This document shows, in pieces, positions 34,154-43,393 of a stretch of DNA of 64,000 bases (position 1 is the first letter of the stretch; each line of letters begins with the position of its first letter). Where the stretch lies: NCBI GenBank assembly GCA_042090785.1, contig JBELIP010000011.1, forward strand, positions 1 through 64,000. Direction: 5' to 3'. Made by a program: the position numbers and the translations under genes. Under the pieces are notes generated by a model, which was given only the letters and a program-made list of their open reading frames with translations, did not search any database and had not been told where the DNA came from. Source of the stretch: UBA7434 sp042090785 (GTDB lineage: Bacteria; Pseudomonadota; Gammaproteobacteria; Pseudomonadales; UBA7434).

Positions 34154-35761
34154 CTAACTATTATTCTTATTCATGCTGAGCGCCATAGCTTCAGCCACTT
34201 TAATCCCGTCCATAGCCGCCGACATAATTCCGCCCGCATAGCCAGCACCTTCACCGGCTGGGTATAAGCCAGCCGTATTGATACTTTGGTAATCATCGCC
34301 GCGTTTAATATTAATAGGCGCGGATGTGCGCGTTTCAACACTGGTGAGTAGGGCGTCATCAAGTGCAAAGCCTTTAATTTTTTTATTAAAAGCCGGCAGT
34401 GCTTCGCGCAGTGCCTCAATACAAAAATCCGGTAGTGCAGACGACAAGTCAGTTAATTTAATACCGGGTTTAAATGAGGGTTCAACACTGCCGAGTACTT
34501 TAGAGCTTTTACCCTTTAAAAAATCACCGACTTTTTGTGCCGGCGCATCATAATTTTCACCGCCCATTGTATAAGCTCTGCTTTCTAGTTCACGCTGAAA
34601 ATCAATGCCAGCCAGTGGGTGGCCTGGATAATCGGATGGGTTAATGCCCACCACAACAGCACTGTTAGCATTGCGCTCGTTGCGCGAGTACTGGCTCATG
34701 CCGTTAGTAACAACGCGTCCTTCTTCAGAGCTGGCAGCCACGACGGTGCCACCTGGGCACATGCAAAAGCTATAAACCGAACGGCCATTCTTACAGTGGT
34801 GAACTAATTTATAGTCTGCAGCTCCCAAAATTTCATTACCTGCGTTCGGCCCAAAGCGAGCATCATCAATCATCGATTGTTTATGCTCAATTCTAAAGCC
34901 TACTGAAAAAGGCTTGGCTTCTATATAAACGTTGTTGTCGTATAGCATTTGAAAGGTATCGCGGGCGCTATGGCCTATTGCTAAAGCGACATGACGCGTA
35001 TTAATTTTTTCGCCGTCGGCTAAGCTTAAGCCGGTGACTTGGCCTTTATCAATATGAATATCTTCGACGCGACAGCCAAACCGAATTTCACCACCTAACG
35101 CAATAATTTTGGCGCGCATTTTTTCAACCATGGCGACTAATTTAAATGTGCCAATATGCGGTTTGCTGACATACAAAATTTCTTCGGGAGCGCCGGCTTC
35201 AACAAATTCATTTAATACTTTGCGGCCATACTGTTTAGGGTCTTTTACTTGGCTCCAGAGTTTACCGTCAGAAAAAGTCCCGGCACCACCTTCGCCAAAT
35301 TGCACATTCGATTCGGTGTTGAGTTGTTTTTTACGCCAAAAGTTAAACGTGTCTTTGGTCCGTTCACGTACTTCTTTGCCGCGCTCAAGAATAATCGGTT
35401 TATAGCCCATTTGTGCTAACACCAAGCCGGCTAATAGGCCGCAAGGTCCAAAACCAATAACGACGGGTCGCTCGCTTAAATGAGCAGGCGCCTGAGCGAC
35501 ATTATAATAAGTGAGGTCGGGAGAGGCTTTAATAAGCTGACTATCGGCAAATGTTTTAAGTAGCTGGTCATTAATGGTTGTTTCAATATCTAAAGTATAA
35601 ATAAGAAAGATATTGGTTTTTTTACGGGCATCGTAGCCACGTTTAAATATTTCAACATCAATAAGCTGATCTTTACAGATATTGAGGGTAGATAAAACGG
35701 CTTTTTTTATTGCTATTTCATCATGATTAAGCGGTAGCTTAATGTTAGATAGGCGAATCAT
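34154..35761 (-). CDS. Uncharacterised FAD-dependent dehydrogenase (COG2509-like)
   Basis: 535 residues. An N-terminal ~90-residue domain precedes the FAD-binding Rossmann motif VIGFGPCGLLAGLVLAQMG (about 100-118), where GxGPxG replaces GxGxxG. Other family stretches are VQFGEGGAGTFSDGKLWSQ, GHSARDTFQML, FSVGFRIEH, CMCPGGTVVAASS and the C-terminal GLYPAGEGAGYAGGIMSAA that closes over FAD. The family is widespread but its substrate is unknown. It stands alone on this strand. Confidence 0.88.
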   Translation of the reverse strand: MIRLSNIKLPLNHDEIAIKKAVLSTLNICKDQLIDVEIFKRGYDARKKTNIFLIYTLDIETTINDQLLKTFADSQLIKASPDLTYYNVAQAPAHLSERPVVIGFGPCGLLAGLVLAQMGYKPIILERGKEVRERTKDTFNFWRKKQLNTESNVQFGEGGAGTFSDGKLWSQVKDPKQYGRKVLNEFVEAGAPEEILYVSKPHIGTFKLVAMVEKMRAKIIALGGEIRFGCRVEDIHIDKGQVTGLSLADGEKINTRHVALAIGHSARDTFQMLYDNNVYIEAKPFSVGFRIEHKQSMIDDARFGPNAGNEILGAADYKLVHHCKNGRSVYSFCMCPGGTVVAASSEEGRVVTNGMSQYSRNERNANSAVVVGINPSDYPGHPLAGIDFQRELESRAYTMGGENYDAPAQKVGDFLKGKSSKVLGSVEPSFKPGIKLTDLSSALPDFCIEALREALPAFNKKIKGFALDDALLTSVETRTSAPINIKRGDDYQSINTAGLYPAGEGAGYAGGIMSAAMDGIKVAEAMALSMNKNNS

Positions 35762-35922
35762 AGAGTGTGGCTCAGCAGTAATGTGTGCTGGTTAGGCACA
35801 AAATTAGTTGGCACAAAATAAGTGGCTTAACTTTATGTGGGGCAGGATAAACGAGAACCTAATAGCTGAACAAGTGTTAGACTGTTTAAAAGTAAGTGGA
35901 ATATAGCAGGTATACTGAAGCA

Positions 35923-36213
35923 ATGACTGATAAACAACCGAATAACCCGTTACATGGCATTACTTTAGAGCAATTGCTAACGCAGTTGGTTGACCATTAT
36001 GGCTGGGAGTATCTAGGCCAGCGTATTAATATTAATTGCTTTAAAAGCGATCCTTCCATTAAATCGAGTCTTAAATTTCTTCGTAAGACACTCTGGGCTA
36101 GAGAGAAAGTAGAGCATTTGTACATTGCAATACTTAGCCAATCAAAACAAAGTCCAGATAAAGAGCCTTCATTTGATCCCTGGAAAAAAGTGCGTGATTC
36201 TCTAGCAGAATAA
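35923..36213 (+). CDS. VF530-family small DNA-binding-like protein
   Basis: 96 residues from ATG 35923 (MTDKQPNNPLHGITLEQLL). The motifs NNPLHG-TLE-LLT-LV-HYGW--L---I-INCF--DPSIKSSLKFLRKT-WAR-KVE-LY identify the VF530 (DUF2132) family, whose structure is a small helical double-psi fold with proposed DNA binding. An in-frame GTG upstream is less likely. Function unknown. Confidence 0.88.
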   Translation: MTDKQPNNPLHGITLEQLLTQLVDHYGWEYLGQRININCFKSDPSIKSSLKFLRKTLWAREKVEHLYIAILSQSKQSPDKEPSFDPWKKVRDSLAE

Positions 36214-36368
36214 ATTTCATCTGATACTTTTTGCATGACACTTTTTGCAAAGAACTTTGTCCCCAATTGCTATGGTGGTGTGATTCAGCAAAGGCTAGTC
36301 TTGAGTGGCTATTAATGTTGATATCAATCGATAAGCTTTTTTTAAAATATAAATAGGGGGGAGGGAAT

Positions 36369-36779
36369 ATGTTGAAAGGTGTCATTTTGGCGATTATTGC
36401 GGTTTTTATAGCATGGTCGGCGCTCGATTTTTTAATCCACGGTATGTTATTAAAAGAAACCTATGAAGCTACGGCGCATCTTTGGCGGCCAATGCAAGAG
36501 ATGAATATGACGCTCATGCATGGTGTGACACTTTCTGTGGCGATATGTTTTGTACTCATTTACCAAGCTTGTGTTACTCAAAAATCGATATGTATTGGTG
36601 TAAAGCTGGGTGTTTTATTTGGTTTAGCAGCAGGGATTATGGCGGCAAGTGCTTATGCTTATATGCCCATTCCTGTTTCTTTAGCGATTCATTGGTTCGC
36701 GGGCGTATTTGTCGAGTTTGTTGTTGCTGGTTGGTTAATGGGGCTGTTGATAAAGTCTGAAGACTCACAGATTGAATAA
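36369..36779 (+). CDS. Four-helix membrane protein, unknown
   Basis: 136 residues with four hydrophobic segments (about 4-24, 49-69, 76-96 and 104-126). A GGGGGGAGGGA stretch gives a strong ribosome binding site just ahead of the ATG. Polar/charged residues in helix 1 (WSALDFLIHG) and the ETYEATAHLW loop are the only distinctive features. I do not recognise a named family. Confidence 0.7.
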   Translation: MLKGVILAIIAVFIAWSALDFLIHGMLLKETYEATAHLWRPMQEMNMTLMHGVTLSVAICFVLIYQACVTQKSICIGVKLGVLFGLAAGIMAASAYAYMPIPVSLAIHWFAGVFVEFVVAGWLMGLLIKSEDSQIE

Positions 36780-36865
36780 TTAAAGAGGTTTGTAACTCAG
36801 AGGGCGTTTATCGCTTTCTGGGTTTACAATTATATTTAAGCTTACTCTTCGAGGGTTCTTGACTA

Positions 36866-37420
36866 ATGAAGCATTTAAATACCGAGCAGCTTGAGGAAGG
36901 TTTGAATCAGATTTTTCAATCGCCTAAGGATGAAGGTCAATTGGCACTTATTGTTTGTCGTCCTAAGGTCGATCAGCGTCAAATATTATTGTCAGCAGAG
37001 TTAGACGTTGAAGAGGGCTTGGTTGGCGATAATTGGCGAGCTCGTGGTTGCTCTGCTACTGAAGATGGTTCTGCGCATCCTGAGATGCAGCTTAATATTA
37101 TGAACGCTAGAGTAGCCGATTTAGTAGCCCAGAGTCGTGAGCGTTGGTCGTTAGCGGGTGATCAGCTGTATGTTGATTTAGATTTGAGTGATGAGAATTT
37201 GCCGGCGGGAACAAGGCTTGCAATTGGTGAGGCTATTGTTGAAGTGACTGCGGAGCCGCATACGGGGTGTAAAAAATTTGTCGAACGCTTTGGTTTAGAT
37301 GCGATGAAGTTTGTTAACTCGGGTTTGGGGAAGCAGATTAATTTGCGCGGTATTAATGCGAAGGTTGTTCAGGCAGGGCAGATTAGTACGGGGGATTTAG
37401 TCAGGAAGGTTCTAGTTTAA
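36866..37420 (+). CDS. MOSC-domain protein
   Basis: 184 residues. It has the MOSC fold of molybdenum-cofactor sulfurase C-terminal domains. Recognisable are VEEGLVGDNWR, QLNIMNARVADLVA, GDQLYVDLDLSDENLPAGTRL, and the conserved cysteine in TAEPHTGCKKFVERFG that may carry sulfur. Stand-alone MOSC proteins handle sulfur or molybdenum-cofactor substrates (YiiM, YcbX types). Its substrate is unknown. A molybdopterin oxidoreductase gene lies 1.5 kb downstream, which may be coincidence. Confidence 0.85.
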   Translation: MKHLNTEQLEEGLNQIFQSPKDEGQLALIVCRPKVDQRQILLSAELDVEEGLVGDNWRARGCSATEDGSAHPEMQLNIMNARVADLVAQSRERWSLAGDQLYVDLDLSDENLPAGTRLAIGEAIVEVTAEPHTGCKKFVERFGLDAMKFVNSGLGKQINLRGINAKVVQAGQISTGDLVRKVLV

Positions 37421-37453
37421 GACTTAAACCCAACTCAAAAAAGCTCGCCTTCT

Positions 37454-37732
37454 TTAACGGCTACCCCAAATCTTAGCCACCGCCCGTTCACTCCCTAGCG
37501 CCCCAACCACCAAGCAAACAAAACTCGCACCACCAAAAATAATCATAGGAAAAGCAATCCCAAACCCAGCATCTGCAGGAGACAAGAAAAACGTCACAGC
37601 GGTTAATATTGAGAACAGCACGCTAATCACCAATAGAATTCGACGACTCATGGGTTTGTACTCATAGGGCTCATTGCCTTGCTCAAAGACGTTGAGTAGC
37701 GGAGAGAATAATTGCCGTAGTATTTTTTTCAT
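37454..37732 (-). CDS. Small two-helix membrane protein
   Basis: 92 residues. A basic, amphipathic N-terminus (MKKILRQLFSPLLNVFEQGNEPYEYKPMSRR) is followed by two transmembrane helices (about 31-50 and 58-80). Topology predicts both ends in the cytoplasm. No family name known to me. It lies between convergent MOSC and divergent folD. Confidence 0.7.
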   Translation of the reverse strand: MKKILRQLFSPLLNVFEQGNEPYEYKPMSRRILLVISVLFSILTAVTFFLSPADAGFGIAFPMIIFGGASFVCLVVGALGSERAVAKIWGSR

Positions 37733-37965
37733 AATCGATAGGTTTGTTCAAAGTTTAAGTCAAAGGGTTAATGCGCTTTATTCTAACAGTAGTACTCAGC
37801 TTTTGCCCAGTTGTTGGGCAAGATCGGCCATCCAGTTATTATCGTCTAAGCCAGATCAAGGAACAGGCATAATTTAATAAAATTTTGTTAGGAAAAGCGA
37901 GGTTTATTTGGCAATAAGCGGTAAAATGGTCATCTGTTAAATGAGCTAATCCGTGAGGTCAGTCA

Positions 37966-38832
37966 GTGTCGAAAGTAATTGATGGTAAGCAGTTTGCCGA
38001 TAATCTGTGCGAAAAGTTGAAAGCTGAAGTGGCAACGCTACAACAACAGCATAATTTATCGCCAAGTATTGCAGTGGTGTTGGTCGGCGATGACCCAGCT
38101 AGCCAAGTGTATGTTCGTAATAAAGTCCGTCGTTGTGAGCAGCTTGGAATTAATTCCATAGAGCATCGTCTTGGCGCTGAAACGACAGAGAGCGAATTGC
38201 TGACATTAATCGATACGCTTAATAATGACAGCGATATTCATGGAATTTTGGTGCAACTGCCTGTTCCTAAGCAAATTAATGATAAAGCTGTCTTGGCCGC
38301 TATTTCACCTAAAAAAGATGTCGATGGCTTTCATATTGAAAATGTCGGCGCTATGGCCGTTGGCGAAAATCAAATGGTGCCATGTACTCCGTTAGGTTCG
38401 TTAATGATGCTGCAGGACCACTTGGGCGATTTAAGCGGTAAGCATGCCGTGGTGATTGGGCGCTCAAATATTGTCGGTAAGCCTATGGCAACTTTGTTGC
38501 TTCAACAAAGCTGTACGGTCACTATTGTTCACTCACGCACAGTGGATATCGAGTCGATTTGTCGTCAAGCCGATATCCTTGTCGCCGCGGTAGGTATTCC
38601 GAATTTTGTTAAAGCCGACTGGGTCAAAGAGGGTGCGGTTGTGATTGATGTCGGTATCAATCGTATCGAAGTCGACGGCAAAAGCCGTTTAGTTGGTGAT
38701 GTTGATTTTGATGATGTGCAGGAAAAAGTATCGGCTATTACACCTGTGCCGGGTGGCGTTGGGCCAATGACGATTGCTTGCTTGATGTATAACACTGTAG
38801 CTGCGGCAAAAATGCAAAATAATATTAATTAA
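37966..38832 (+). CDS. folD: Bifunctional methylene-THF dehydrogenase/cyclohydrolase
   Basis: FolD makes 10-formyl-tetrahydrofolate from 5,10-methylene-THF with NADP. 288 residues from a GTG start (MSKVIDGKQFA) with TGAGG upstream. Catalytic and substrate motifs are present: VGDDPASQVYVRNKVRRCE with the active-site tyrosine and lysine, HGILVQLPVP, GRSNIVGKPMA for NADP binding and the C-terminal PVPGGVGPMTIACLM. Confidence 0.96.
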   Translation: MSKVIDGKQFADNLCEKLKAEVATLQQQHNLSPSIAVVLVGDDPASQVYVRNKVRRCEQLGINSIEHRLGAETTESELLTLIDTLNNDSDIHGILVQLPVPKQINDKAVLAAISPKKDVDGFHIENVGAMAVGENQMVPCTPLGSLMMLQDHLGDLSGKHAVVIGRSNIVGKPMATLLLQQSCTVTIVHSRTVDIESICRQADILVAAVGIPNFVKADWVKEGAVVIDVGINRIEVDGKSRLVGDVDFDDVQEKVSAITPVPGGVGPMTIACLMYNTVAAAKMQNNIN

Positions 38833-38880
38833 TGTTTAATCCTGATTGTTAGGACGGTTATGCCTTAAACGAGTCTGCCC

Positions 38881-41230
38881 ATGAGTTCATCTGCAAAGCC
38901 ACCCATTGGCGGTGGTGCCAAAAAAATTCTTTACACTTTGCAAACGGTTAAGCGGATTGGTCTGAGCCATTCAGCTAAGGCGCTTAGAGCCAAAAATGCT
39001 TGTAAGGCCTGCGGTTTGGGAATGGGCGGCCAGCAGGGCGGAATGACAAATGAGCAGGGTGACTTTCCTTCCGTCTGCAATAAAAGTGTCCAAGCACAAT
39101 CTACTGATATTCAACCTCCTATTCCTAATGAAATTTTCGACCACACTATTGATGAGTTTCGTCGTTTAAGTGCTTATGAAATAGAGCATTTAGGCCGTCT
39201 TGATAGCCCTTTGTTTAAAGCTAAAGGTGGCGATAAATTTCAACCGGTCGATTGGGATTGGGCATTAAATTATGCGGTGCAGGCTTTTTCTAACATTAGC
39301 GCTGAGCGGAGCTTTTTTTATTCTTCGGGCCGCTCGTCTAATGAGGCCGGTTTTGTATTGCAGTTATTGGCAAGAATGTATGGCACTAACAATGTTAATA
39401 ATTGTTCGTTTTATTGCCATCAAGCTACGGGCGTGGGTTTATCCGAAACCATTGGCGTAGGTACGGCCACGGTTGAGTTAGATGATTTAGATGGCTGTGA
39501 TTTAATTTTTGTTATTGGTGCTAATCCTGCCTCTAATCATCCACGTTTTATTCATAAGTTGCAGGCTTGTCGTGAGCGGGGCGGTAAGGTTGTTATTATT
39601 AATCCGGCGAAGGAACCTGGTTTAGTCAGGTTTGCGCTGCCTAAAAGCCCTAAATCGCTGATTATTGGTGGTAGTGAAATTGCTTCGCATTATTTGCAGC
39701 CGCATATTGGTAGCGACCTTGCGGTCTTTAAAGGTATTGCTAAGGCGGTAATACAACGTTATGGCATTAGCAAAAATTTTATTAATGACTACACCGAAAA
39801 CTATACGGCGTTTGTTGAAGATATTAATGCGACGTCTTGGGACGCTATAGAAACCTTATCGGGTTTGAGTAAAAAAGATTTACAAAAAATAGCTAACGTT
39901 TATTGCCATTCTGAGAATGCCGTTTTTGCTTGGGGAATGGGTATTACTCATCATAAGCATGGTGTGGCGAACGTTGAATACATTTCTAATCTTGCTTTGC
40001 TGCGCGGCATGATTGGCAAGCGGTTTTCTGGCTTGTTACCGCTGCGCGGGCACAGCAACGTCCAAGGTATTGGTACTATAGGTGTTAAGCCGGTATTGGC
40101 CGATGATGTGTTGAATAAGATACAAGAAACGCTGCATGTTGAGTTGCCAAGTAAGGAAACTTCGCCCGGCATGGATACCTTGGCGTGTCTTGAAGCGGCT
40201 GATCGCGGTGAGATGGATGCTGCCTTAATTATGGGCGGTAATTTATTTGAAGCAACACCCGATTCAATATGGGCTGAGCAGATGATGGATAAAATTGCTT
40301 GTAAGGTATATTTAACAACGACGCTTAATAAAGGCCATTTATCGGGTCTGGATAATGGCGAAGCAATTATTTTTCCCGTGGCGGCACGTGACGAAGAGCC
40401 TGAACCTACCACGCAGGAATCGATGTTTAATTATGTGCGTTATAGCGATGGCGGTATTAAGCGCTTGGCCAATGTCCGTTCAGAAATAGATATTCTTACC
40501 GATTTTGCCCAGCGTTTGTTTGCGATAAAAAAACAGCAGTCATTTAATGATGAAGCTANNNNNNNNNNNNNNNNNNNNNNNNNNNNNNNNNNNNNNNNNN
40601 NNNNNNNNNNNNNNNNNNNNNNNNNNNNNNNNNNNNNNNNNNNNNNNNNNNNNNNNNNCTGATGCTGATAGTGCTCATCCGCCATTTAATTTTTCTGCGT
40701 TTCGTTCTAATAAAACCATTCGTGAAACGATTGCGAGTATTGTGCCGGGTATGGAAGAGCTAGACACTATTGATGTTGCAAAAAAAGAGTTTCATGTGCG
40801 TAACCGTCTTATGCATAAGCCGGATTTTAAGCGTGCAAATGGTAAGGCGAAATTTGTCGTACATGATTTGCCGATGTTTAAACGTAATAGTGAGTTTCCT
40901 GTGCGTTTAATGAGTGTGCGAAGCGAAGGGCAATTTAACTCGATTATTTATGAGCAAAAAGACAGTTATCGCCAAGTTGACCAGCGCTGGTCGGTATTAA
41001 TTAACCCTAAGCAAATTGCATTGTTAGGGATTTGCGCAGGCAGTAAAGTTGATATTAGGTCGGCAGTGGGCGAGATGAAGGCTGTGACGGTATATCCTTT
41101 TGATTTGCCCGACGGTGACGTTATGGCTTACTACCCTGAGGCAAATGTGTTGATTGGTCGCGAGCGTGATGCACGGAGTAAAACGCCCGCTTTTAAATCG
41201 GTGGATGTTAAGCTAACGGCATGTGTGTAA
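38881..41230 (+). CDS. YdeP/FdhF-like molybdopterin oxidoreductase (gene interrupted by N gap)
   Basis: Molybdenum-dependent oxidoreductase of the formate-dehydrogenase-alpha superfamily. The 5' part (38881-40558, 559 codons) has KNACKACGLGMGGQQGG near the start, where cysteines stand in place of a full Fe4S4 motif, then YSSGRSSNEAGF and GANPASNHPRF. The 3' part (40659-41230) is the molybdopterin-dinucleotide-binding domain (PVRLMSVRSEGQFNSI). The known bases either side of the gap add up to 2250, exactly 750 codons, close to the ~760 of E. coli YdeP. So the true gap must be a multiple of three and is probably short; the frame change across 100 N is an artefact. YdeP is linked to acid resistance in E. 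coli; the reaction is unknown. Confidence 0.88.
40559..40658. other. Assembly gap (100 N)
   Basis: A run of exactly 100 N, the conventional filler for a scaffold join of unknown size. It falls inside the YdeP-like gene, whose two parts match the same family in order. This supports the join. Confidence 0.99.
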
Positions 41231-41251
41231 ATTTATCTATGATGTTTATCT

Positions 41252-41821
41252 ATGAATAAGCGCTATATTTCTGCCAGCGAATTACTCGAAGATGCTTTTT
41301 CTTTAGGTGTAAAAATTCTTGAAAGTGATTTTCGTCCCAGCTTTATTGTGGGCGTTTGGCGTGGTGGTGCACCTATTGGTATTGCTGTGCAGGAGTTGTT
41401 AGAAGTTTGCGGTGTAGCAACAGAACATATTGCAATTAGAACGTCTTCTTATGAAACAATAAGTGAGCGTAATAAATTGGTGAAAATCCACGGGCTTGGT
41501 TATCTCATTGATACGATTAAGGCCGATGATAATTTGCTGATTGTCGATGATGTTCACGATAGTGGCTTAAGTGTTGCGGAATTAATTAAGCAAATACAAA
41601 AACGTTGCGCTGATAACATGCCGCAAGTAATAAAGGTGGCAACTGTTTACTTTAAACCGGAGCAGTCAAAGGTTAACTTTATTCCGGATTATTATTTGCA
41701 TACTACGAATGATTGGCTGGTATTTCCGCACGAACTGCAAGGTTTAACCCCTGAGGAGTTAGCGGATAATAAGCCTGAGGTGGCTGCTATTGTTCAGCGG
41801 CTTGCGAAGTTAAAAAAATAA
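41252..41821 (+). CDS. Phosphoribosyltransferase, hypoxanthine-type
   Basis: 189 residues, type I PRTase fold. The PRPP-binding motif is LLIVDDVHDSGLS (about 93-105) and the pyrophosphate loop region is VGVWRGGAPIG (about 33-43). The length, VYFKPEQSK and WLVFPHEL near the end resemble hypoxanthine/xanthine phosphoribosyltransferases that salvage purines. Base specificity is not certain. It lies 21 bases after the molybdopterin enzyme, so the two may be co-transcribed. Confidence 0.8.
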   Translation: MNKRYISASELLEDAFSLGVKILESDFRPSFIVGVWRGGAPIGIAVQELLEVCGVATEHIAIRTSSYETISERNKLVKIHGLGYLIDTIKADDNLLIVDDVHDSGLSVAELIKQIQKRCADNMPQVIKVATVYFKPEQSKVNFIPDYYLHTTNDWLVFPHELQGLTPEELADNKPEVAAIVQRLAKLKK

Positions 41822-41839
41822 TGTGTAACGGGTAACTTA

Positions 41840-42631
41840 TTAGTTATGCAGCAGTTTGCAGTATGCATTAATTGTTTTTGTCATTCCCATTTCTAAAGAA
41901 TCTAACGTAAGTGCATGACCTATTGATACCTCTAACAAACCAGGTAAGTTGCCGTATTGCTGTAAATTATCTAAATTCAAATCGTGCCCAGCATTAACGC
42001 CTAGCCCAATGCTGTTGGCATGCTCTGCGGCTTGGCAGTGCAGCGTAAACAGTTTGTCGCTATCGGCGCTATTGTTTTCATAAGCATCGGCATAGGGGCC
42101 GGTATAAAGCTCAATTCTATCGGCGCCAATGGCTTTGGCTCGATTGATTTGTTCAATATCTGGGTCCATAAATAAACTCACTCTGCAATTAAACGAGTGA
42201 ATTTTTTGAATAATGGATTCTAATTCTGCGGTATCGCCTGATAAATCAAAACCATGGTCAGAGGTGAGTTGTGCATCACTGTCTGGTACCAGTGTTGCTT
42301 GCTCGGGTTTGGCCTTGGCTAAAATATTTAAAAATCCCGGATAGTCAGAAAAATCATGACGTGTGCTAGGGCAGGCGCCTGCAAACGGATTACCTTCAAT
42401 ATTAAATTCAACACCTTGGGCCGAAGCTAATTTTTTTAGCTGGTAGCAATCTTCTGGTCGAATATGACGTTGGTCAGGCCTTGGGTGAACCGTTAGACCA
42501 TCGGCACCTGCAGCTAATATTTTTGTTGCGTAGTCAACAATATTGGGGTTGTTGCCCGGCCTTGAATTACGAATTAACGCAATTTTGTTAAGGTTAACGC
42601 TAAGCGCTATAGAGGCGGTTTTTTTATTCAT
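41840..42631 (-). CDS. PdxJ-family pyridoxine 5'-phosphate synthase, divergent type
   Basis: 263 residues, TIM-barrel PdxJ fold. PdxJ condenses 1-deoxyxylulose-5-phosphate with 3-amino-2-oxopropyl phosphate to make pyridoxine phosphate. Motifs are LSVNLNKIALIRNSRPGNNP, ADGLTVHPRPDQRHIR, VEFNIEGNP, QATLVPDSDAQLTSDHGFDL, RIELYTGPYA and GLGVNAGHDLNLDNL. The HPRPD, NIEGNP and LVPD-LTS forms match the Bacteroidetes-type enzyme better than the E. coli one (HLREDRRHI, EMA). It is not in the usual recO-pdxJ-acpS operon, so it may be a second or acquired copy. Confidence 0.85.
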   Translation of the reverse strand: MNKKTASIALSVNLNKIALIRNSRPGNNPNIVDYATKILAAGADGLTVHPRPDQRHIRPEDCYQLKKLASAQGVEFNIEGNPFAGACPSTRHDFSDYPGFLNILAKAKPEQATLVPDSDAQLTSDHGFDLSGDTAELESIIQKIHSFNCRVSLFMDPDIEQINRAKAIGADRIELYTGPYADAYENNSADSDKLFTLHCQAAEHANSIGLGVNAGHDLNLDNLQQYGNLPGLLEVSIGHALTLDSLEMGMTKTINAYCKLLHN

Positions 42632-42667
42632 ATTTGTTGCTTCAAAAAAAAGAGTAAGTTTGTCGGC

Positions 42668-43354
42668 CTATTTATTGGCTAGAAAAACGCGTTCAATAAT
42701 AACGGCTTCTAAGGGCACGTTTTGGTGTCCAGCCATTCTACCAGTAGGTACAGCTTTAATGGCTTCAATCACCGATAGCCCTTCTGTAACTTGGCCAAAT
42801 ACGGCATAACCCCAGCCTCGTGAATTTTTAGCGCTATGGTTAAGTGAGCTGTTATCAGCAACATTAATAAAAAATTGACTGGTGGCTGAATGCGGTACGT
42901 TAGTGCGCGCCATAGCAATGGTGCCTATGTCGTTGGTTAAACCGTTATCCGCTTCGTTGATGATGGGTTGACGCGTTGATTTTTTTGTCATCTCGGCAGT
43001 GAAGCCGCCGCCTTGAATCATAAAGTTGCCAATAACTCGGTGAAAGATAGTGCCGTTATAAAACCCACTCTCTACATATTGTAAAAAGTTGGCTACGGTC
43101 AGTGGCGCTTTTTCTGCATTTAATTCAATGGTGAAGTTGCCGGCAGTTGTTTCGAAGATAACGCTCGTTGATTCAGTTGCGGCGGTTGCCAGAGTGGTAT
43201 CGCTGTTTTGTGAAGCTTCGATAGCGGTGCTGTTTTCTGTGAGTGTGTTTTCAAGGGCGGTATTTTCGGCAGAGCATGCTGACATAAATAGCATGGCTAA
43301 TATTGCTAAGGTTGATTTAGCGGAATGCTTAATGTTTGTAAACTGTGGTGACAT
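42668..43354 (-). CDS. Peptidyl-prolyl cis-trans isomerase, cyclophilin lipoprotein
   Basis: 228 residues. The signal peptide ends in a lipobox (FMSAC, cysteine near 27), then a Ser/Thr/Ala-rich linker to about 65, then the cyclophilin domain: FHRVIGNFMIQGGGF (catalytic arginine), QFFINVADNSSL, VFGQVTEGLSVIEAI. It would catalyse prolyl isomerisation on periplasmic proteins, anchored to a membrane. PpiA-like, but with the lipid anchor and linker added. Confidence 0.9.
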   Translation of the reverse strand: MSPQFTNIKHSAKSTLAILAMLFMSACSAENTALENTLTENSTAIEASQNSDTTLATAATESTSVIFETTAGNFTIELNAEKAPLTVANFLQYVESGFYNGTIFHRVIGNFMIQGGGFTAEMTKKSTRQPIINEADNGLTNDIGTIAMARTNVPHSATSQFFINVADNSSLNHSAKNSRGWGYAVFGQVTEGLSVIEAIKAVPTGRMAGHQNVPLEAVIIERVFLANK

Positions 43355-43393
43355 GGGTGTATCTCCAAAAAAGTATTGATAATGTATCTTTTG

